NCBI GenBank assembly: GCA_000496475.1
Contig: AYMW01000001.1
Coordinates: 815,358 to 879,357, forward strand
Reading direction: 5' to 3'
Origin: Betaproteobacteria bacterium MOLA814
GTDB lineage: Bacteria; Pseudomonadota; Gammaproteobacteria; Burkholderiales; Burkholderiaceae_C
DNA length: 64,000 bases
The notes under the pieces: generated by a model
What the model was told of the DNA's origin: nothing
Seen by the model: the letters and a program-made list of their open reading frames with translations, nothing else
Database searches by the model: none
Shown: piece by piece, positions 59,426 to 64,000 of the stretch
Numbering within the stretch: position 1 is the stretch's first letter
Layout: each line of letters starts with the position of its first letter
Position numbers and translations under genes: made by a program

Positions 59426-59938
59426 ATGCAACACACTACGGTTTTTTTTCGCGCACTGTTGCTCCTTGTTTGTGTCACCGTCACCGCTGCTGGGCTGGCG
59501 CAAAATAACAATTTTGTTGAGCCGCCGCCGTGGGCCGAAGCCATGCAAGAACCGCCTGCTGCTTTTAACCTGGATAAGTTGATACCAGTTGCCAATCCGA
59601 CACGCTCTAACCTAAGTTACGGCGTTGCACCAGATACGGTCAGCGTAGGGCCAGACAAAGTGGTGCGGTATGTCATCGTGGCTAAGAGCCCACGTGGTGC
59701 AATGAACGTGCTGTACGAGGGTGTGCGCTGCGACACGCGTGAAGTCAAAGCCTATGCGAGCTGGCGCCTAGATTCAGGCTGGCGCGAACTGAGCGATCCG
59801 CAGTGGGAAGAACTACGCAACGCCAACTCACGCTACGCACAAACCATGTCTGACGACGCATTTTGTGACGTCCGCATCGTGTATGGCTCTGCTGAGGATA
59901 TTGTGCAACGCCTGCGCAAAGCCAGCAAGCCTTACTAG
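59426..59938 (+). CDS. CNP1-like family exported protein
   Basis: 170 residues: signal peptide (FFRALLLLVCVTVTAAGLA), then the CNP1-like pattern WAEAMQEPPAAF, VGPDKVVRYVIVAKSPRGAM, NVLYEGVRCDTREVKAYASW and a C-terminal FCDVRIVYGSAEDIVQRLR. It is probably periplasmic; the function is not known. The rppH-CNP1-proB neighbourhood is lineage-typical. Confidence 0.85.
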   Translation: MQHTTVFFRALLLLVCVTVTAAGLAQNNNFVEPPPWAEAMQEPPAAFNLDKLIPVANPTRSNLSYGVAPDTVSVGPDKVVRYVIVAKSPRGAMNVLYEGVRCDTREVKAYASWRLDSGWRELSDPQWEELRNANSRYAQTMSDDAFCDVRIVYGSAEDIVQRLRKASKPY

Positions 59939-60099
59939 TGGTCAGTTGACGTTTGAATCAACGACCTAGGGCATTGGTTTGATATTGGTGTTTCAAGCAT
60001 CAAGCTGGCGGCTGGTTTTACTCACCACCAACCCATAACCGATACTGTGTCTTGCGATTGGTCCAAACCCTGTGCTGCATAGGACTATGCCGCACCCAA

Positions 60100-61275
60100 C
60101 TATATGGCGTTTCCAATAGTTAGAACCAAATTGGTTCTGTGCACCATTTCTGGCTCGCCGGCATAGCCTATGAGTTGCTCAAATTGCGACGACGATTTCT
60201 TACACAGCAACCGTGCTTCAACGCTGGCGTAATTGGCCAAGCCCCTGGCGATTTCTGTGCCTTGCTGGTTGAGAACAGCGATCACATCGCCGCGAGAAAA
60301 ATCACCTTGCACGGCTGTCATGCCAATGGGCAACAAACTTTTACCCGCACGAGACACTTTGTCCACCGCGCCGTCGTCAATCACCACCGCACCGCGCAAC
60401 TGCAACTGATCAGCCATCCAGCGCTTGCGGGCTTGGTTTTTACCCGTTTGTGCCATCAACCACGTGCCAATCGGCTCGCCCTTGCAGAGTCGCAACAACA
60501 CATCGGTTTCGTGGCCTGAGGCAATGACTGTGCTGGCACCAGACGACGCAGCACGCTTGGCAGCCAATATTTTGGTAATCATGCCGCCTTTACCAATCAA
60601 CGAGCCAACCCCACCCGCCATGGACTCTAGCTGCACATCACCTGCGCTCGCCACACGCACAAACTGGGCATCGGGGTTGTGCCGTGGGTCTGCGGTGTAC
60701 AAGCCCGCTTGGTCGGTCAGTATGATCAAAGCGTCTGCCACCACCAGATTGGCCACCAAGGCACCAAGTGTGTCGTTGTCGCCCACTTTGATTTCGTCGT
60801 TGACCACTGTGTCATTTTCATTGATGACGGGGACTATGCCTAAATCCAGCAAGGTTGTGAGTGTGCTTCTGGCATTTAAATAACGCTCACGGTCTGCCAA
60901 GTCACCGTGGGTCAGTAAGACTTGCGCACTGCCCACACCAAAAGCCCGCAGTTTGCTCTCGTACATATGAATCAATCCCATCTGCCCAACGGCAGCTGCG
61001 GCTTGCAATTCGTTGATATGTTTGGGGCGCGTTGGCCAGCCTAAGCGCTTCATACCTTCAGCAATGGCGCCGCTACTCACCATAATGACTTCGCGCCCAT
61101 CGGCTACCAATGCTGCCAGTTGTCTGCTCCATTGCTCTATGGCATTGGCGTCCAGACCGCGGCCTTCATTGGTCACCAAACTTGAGCCAACCTTAACGAC
61201 TATTCGTTTGGCGTTGGCCAACACGGCGCACTGGGCAGGTGTTTGCTCAGATGAGCTGAAGGTCGTTATGGACAT
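60100..61275 (-). CDS. proB: Glutamate 5-kinase ProB
   Basis: First enzyme of proline synthesis. 391 residues from the ATG at 61275 ([20 protein letters not shown]); the open frame upstream runs into obgE and is not family-like. Motifs: [58 protein letters not shown], and [22 protein letters not shown]-terminal PUA domain follows about residue 300. It follows obgE by 25 bases. Confidence 0.95.
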   Translation of the reverse strand: MSITTFSSSEQTPAQCAVLANAKRIVVKVGSSLVTNEGRGLDANAIEQWSRQLAALVADGREVIMVSSGAIAEGMKRLGWPTRPKHINELQAAAAVGQMGLIHMYESKLRAFGVGSAQVLLTHGDLADRERYLNARSTLTTLLDLGIVPVINENDTVVNDEIKVGDNDTLGALVANLVVADALIILTDQAGLYTADPRHNPDAQFVRVASAGDVQLESMAGGVGSLIGKGGMITKILAAKRAASSGASTVIASGHETDVLLRLCKGEPIGTWLMAQTGKNQARKRWMADQLQLRGAVVIDDGAVDKVSRAGKSLLPIGMTAVQGDFSRGDVIAVLNQQGTEIARGLANYASVEARLLCKKSSSQFEQLIGYAGEPEMVHRTNLVLTIGNAI

Positions 61276-61300
61276 TGCTAAAACTGTAACGCGACAATCG

Positions 61301-62443
<1,143 letters not shown>

Positions 62444-62506
62444 TTAGGTGGCTAAGCACCCGTTTCCAAAGTTGGCTACATTCAAAACATGACGGGCAAC
62501 AAAAAA

Positions 62507-62524
62507 AGGCCCCAGAGAGGGCCT
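62507..62524 (-). terminator. Rho-independent terminator after rpmA
   Basis: AGGCCC / GGGCCT stem (62507-62512, 62519-62524) with a 6-base loop. On the minus strand it is followed by seven T, and it lies about 63 bases beyond the rpmA stop. It should separate the rplU-rpmA message from obgE. Confidence 0.85.
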
Positions 62525-62586
62525 TTTTCGGACTGCTGCACGCTGATAAGACCTGTACATTCAGGTCTTACATCTCACAACTGTTA

Positions 62587-62847
62587 TTAAATAACAGGCG
62601 TGATGTTGACTGTGCTGCGGTTTTTTGCACCTTTGACAGCAAACTGCACGTGGCCATCAACTGTTGCAAACAAAGTGTGGTCTTTACCGATACCTACATT
62701 GGTGCCCGGGTGGAACCTGGTGCCGCGCTGACGCACGATGATGGATCCTGCTGTTACCAACTCACCGCCGAACGCTTTAACGCCCAACATTTTTGGATTG
62801 GAGTCACGCCCGTTGCGCGTCGAGCCGCCGCCTTTTTTTTGTGCCAT
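62587..62847 (-). CDS. rpmA: 50S ribosomal protein L27 (RpmA)
   Basis: 86 residues starting [20 protein letters not shown], with [40 protein letters not shown] and [13 protein letters not shown]. The length and sequence are standard for L27, whose N-terminus reaches the peptidyl-transferase centre. It lies 14 bases after rplU. Confidence 0.98.
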   Translation of the reverse strand: MAQKKGGGSTRNGRDSNPKMLGVKAFGGELVTAGSIIVRQRGTRFHPGTNVGIGKDHTLFATVDGHVQFAVKGAKNRSTVNITPVI

Positions 62848-62861
62848 GGTACTTCCAACCT

Positions 62862-63173
62862 TTAAGCTGTAATTAAGCCGATAGACAGCTCAGTGTAGTT
62901 TTGACGGTGACCTTGGCGCTTTTGATAGTGCTTGCGGCGACGCATTTTAAAAATACGAATTTTGACGCCGCGACCGTGAGAAATCACGGTGGCCGTTACT
63001 GTTGCACCAGCGACCAAGGGAGCGCCGATCTTGATGTCTGCGCCGATACCGACGGCCAACACCTGATCCAACACAATCTCTTGACCCACTTCCGCAGCAA
63101 TCTGTTCTACTTTAATTTTTTCACCAGCGACAACACGATACTGTTTGCCTCCGGTTTTTATGACCGCGTACAT
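62862..63173 (-). CDS. rplU: 50S ribosomal protein L21 (RplU)
   Basis: 103 residues starting [20 protein letters not shown], with [20 protein letters not shown] and the basic C-terminal [20 protein letters not shown] motif. It is the first gene of rplU-rpmA, divergent from ispB as in most proteobacteria. Confidence 0.98.
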   Translation of the reverse strand: MYAVIKTGGKQYRVVAGEKIKVEQIAAEVGQEIVLDQVLAVGIGADIKIGAPLVAGATVTATVISHGRGVKIRIFKMRRRKHYQKRQGHRQNYTELSIGLITA

Positions 63174-63527
63174 AGATACCTCTAAAAAATCAATACCACA
63201 AAGCCGTCGGTTTTAGCCAAAAAAGCTTACATGCCAACCAGTTTTGCAGTGTCTTTGGCGAAAGAATTTTCACCAAGCCCATGATTTTAGCACAAATTGT
63301 TTTTTACGGTCCATTTTTTAATGCACTATCAGTGCATGGGCCTAGCCACAAAGCCCCGGCCATTTGCCACACAGCAAGCGGCTTGAACGCCGAGAACGCC
63401 GAGCGGTCATTATGACAAGCCCAAAGTGAAGACCGCGAATGTGGATAATCATATGTTGGACCGATGGATATTAAAAAAATCTTAGCTATTCCAGCCGACA
63501 CCTCACCGCCAGCAATTGTTTTTTGTT
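63174..63527. other. Divergent promoter region between rplU and ispB
   Basis: 354 bases with no convincing gene; a short minus-strand open frame here has no family features. A perfect inverted repeat ATGCACT-ATC-AGTGCAT lies at 63321-63337, about 150 bases upstream of rplU, and may be a regulator site. The rest is presumably promoter and leader sequence for both sides. Confidence 0.5.
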
Positions 63528-64000
63528 TTGACACAAGCCCATACCCTCATAGATCAAGCCAACCCATTGGCTGTTATTGCCACCGACATGCACTTGGTCG
63601 ACGAGGTCATACGTGATCGCCTGCGCAGCGATGTGGCGCTGGTGTCACAAATCTCTCAACACATCATTCAAAGCGGCGGCAAGCGCCTGCGCCCTTCGTT
63701 GCTCCTCATCATGTGTGGTGCCATTGGGCACACCAACCCGCACCGCCACACACTGGCAGCCGCGGTTGAGTTTATTCATACCGCCACGTTGTTACACGAC
63801 GATGTGGTGGACGAATCCACCATGCGCCGCGGAAAAGATACGGCAAACGAGTTGTTTGGCAACGCAGCAAGTGTCTTGGTAGGTGACTTTTTGTACTCTC
63901 GCGCGTTTCAAATTATGGTTGATGCTGGCAACATGCGTGTCATGCAAGTGCTGTCTGATGCCACCAACGTGATTGCTGAAGGCGAGGTGCTACAACTCAT
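63528..64000 (+). CDS. ispB: Octaprenyl/polyprenyl diphosphate synthase IspB (partial, 3' end beyond window)
   Basis: Trans-prenyltransferase making the side chain of ubiquinone. The frame reads LIDQANPLAVIATDMHLVDE, then QHIIQSGGKRLRPSLLLIMC, the first aspartate-rich motif LLHDDVVDESTMRRGKD and VGDFLYSRAFQIM, before the window ends. There is no ATG before Met at 63579, which would cut the family's N-terminus short. A TTG at 63528 is the likeliest start, but this is uncertain. It complements the ubi genes at 43-47 kb. Confidence 0.9.
   Translation, partial: MTQAHTLIDQANPLAVIATDMHLVDEVIRDRLRSDVALVSQISQHIIQSGGKRLRPSLLLIMCGAIGHTNPHRHTLAAAVEFIHTATLLHDDVVDESTMRRGKDTANELFGNAASVLVGDFLYSRAFQIMVDAGNMRVMQVLSDATNVIAEGEVLQL

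Noticed and set aside
63304-63534. Minus-strand 76-codon open frame between rplU and ispB
   Set aside because: Covers the presumed promoter region and overlaps the ispB start; no recognisable protein.

Overview
The window is a chromosomal segment from a betaproteobacterium of the order Burkholderiales. Comamonadaceae or Alcaligenaceae seem most likely, but I cannot fix the genus without searches. The reasons are the gene orders (rplU-rpmA-obgE-proB with rppH and a CNP1-like gene; rhodanese-grxC-secB-gpsA facing gpmA-ctpA-moeB; ubiE-Tim44-like-ubiJ-ubiB-fmdB-DUF502-aspS) and lineage-typical small families (DUF3460, CNP1-like, DUF3683-type FAD/Fe-S oxidoreductase). About 90 percent of it codes for ordinary housekeeping proteins. 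No tRNA, rRNA, CRISPR array or intact mobile element was seen.

Layout. 1-450: start of a branched-chain amino-acid permease gene (livH) running off the left edge. 829-11594: the accessory region. A dpp-type peptide ABC transporter operon with a racemase-family gene, a dead IS256-family transposase and an RpiR-type regulator lie together with a complete rarA. The whole block is bracketed by a 5' fragment (11139-11594) and a 3' fragment (829-924) of a second rarA, so it looks like an insertion or replacement at an ancestral rarA locus. 11613-14725: lolA and ftsK. 15344-19150: trxB, DUF3460, scpA, nadB. 19161-20693: a compact arsenic-resistance unit made of arsR, with a perfect palindrome over its start codon, and one ORF that fuses an aquaglyceroporin to a glutaredoxin-type arsenate reductase. 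It sits between nadB and nadA-nadC. 22939-24711: panB-panC. 24786-30240: gpsA, secB, grxC, rhodanese, then gpmA, ctpA, moeB.

30331-35530: a nuclease and a DUF429 gene, folE with a BLUF blue-light sensor, and clsB-EEP-nudB. 35595-39936: an efflux MFS, a rubredoxin reductase, a frameshifted rubredoxin, oxyR and an exported DsrE-like protein. 40034-47045: aspS and the ubiquinone genes ubiB, ubiJ and ubiE. 47085-51912: DUF971, HIT and a giant FAD/Fe-S oxidoreductase. 52022-56783: ugpQ, hemA, prfA, prmC, grxD. 56943-62434: proS, rppH, CNP1-like, proB, obgE. 62587-64000: rpmA, rplU and the start of ispB.

The most unusual items are the aquaglyceroporin-ArsC fusion with its regulator and operator, the rarA remnants flanking the transporter island, the broken rubredoxin gene beside its reductase and OxyR, and the folE-BLUF pair. 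All functional calls rest on reading motifs and gene order by eye; no database search was run.
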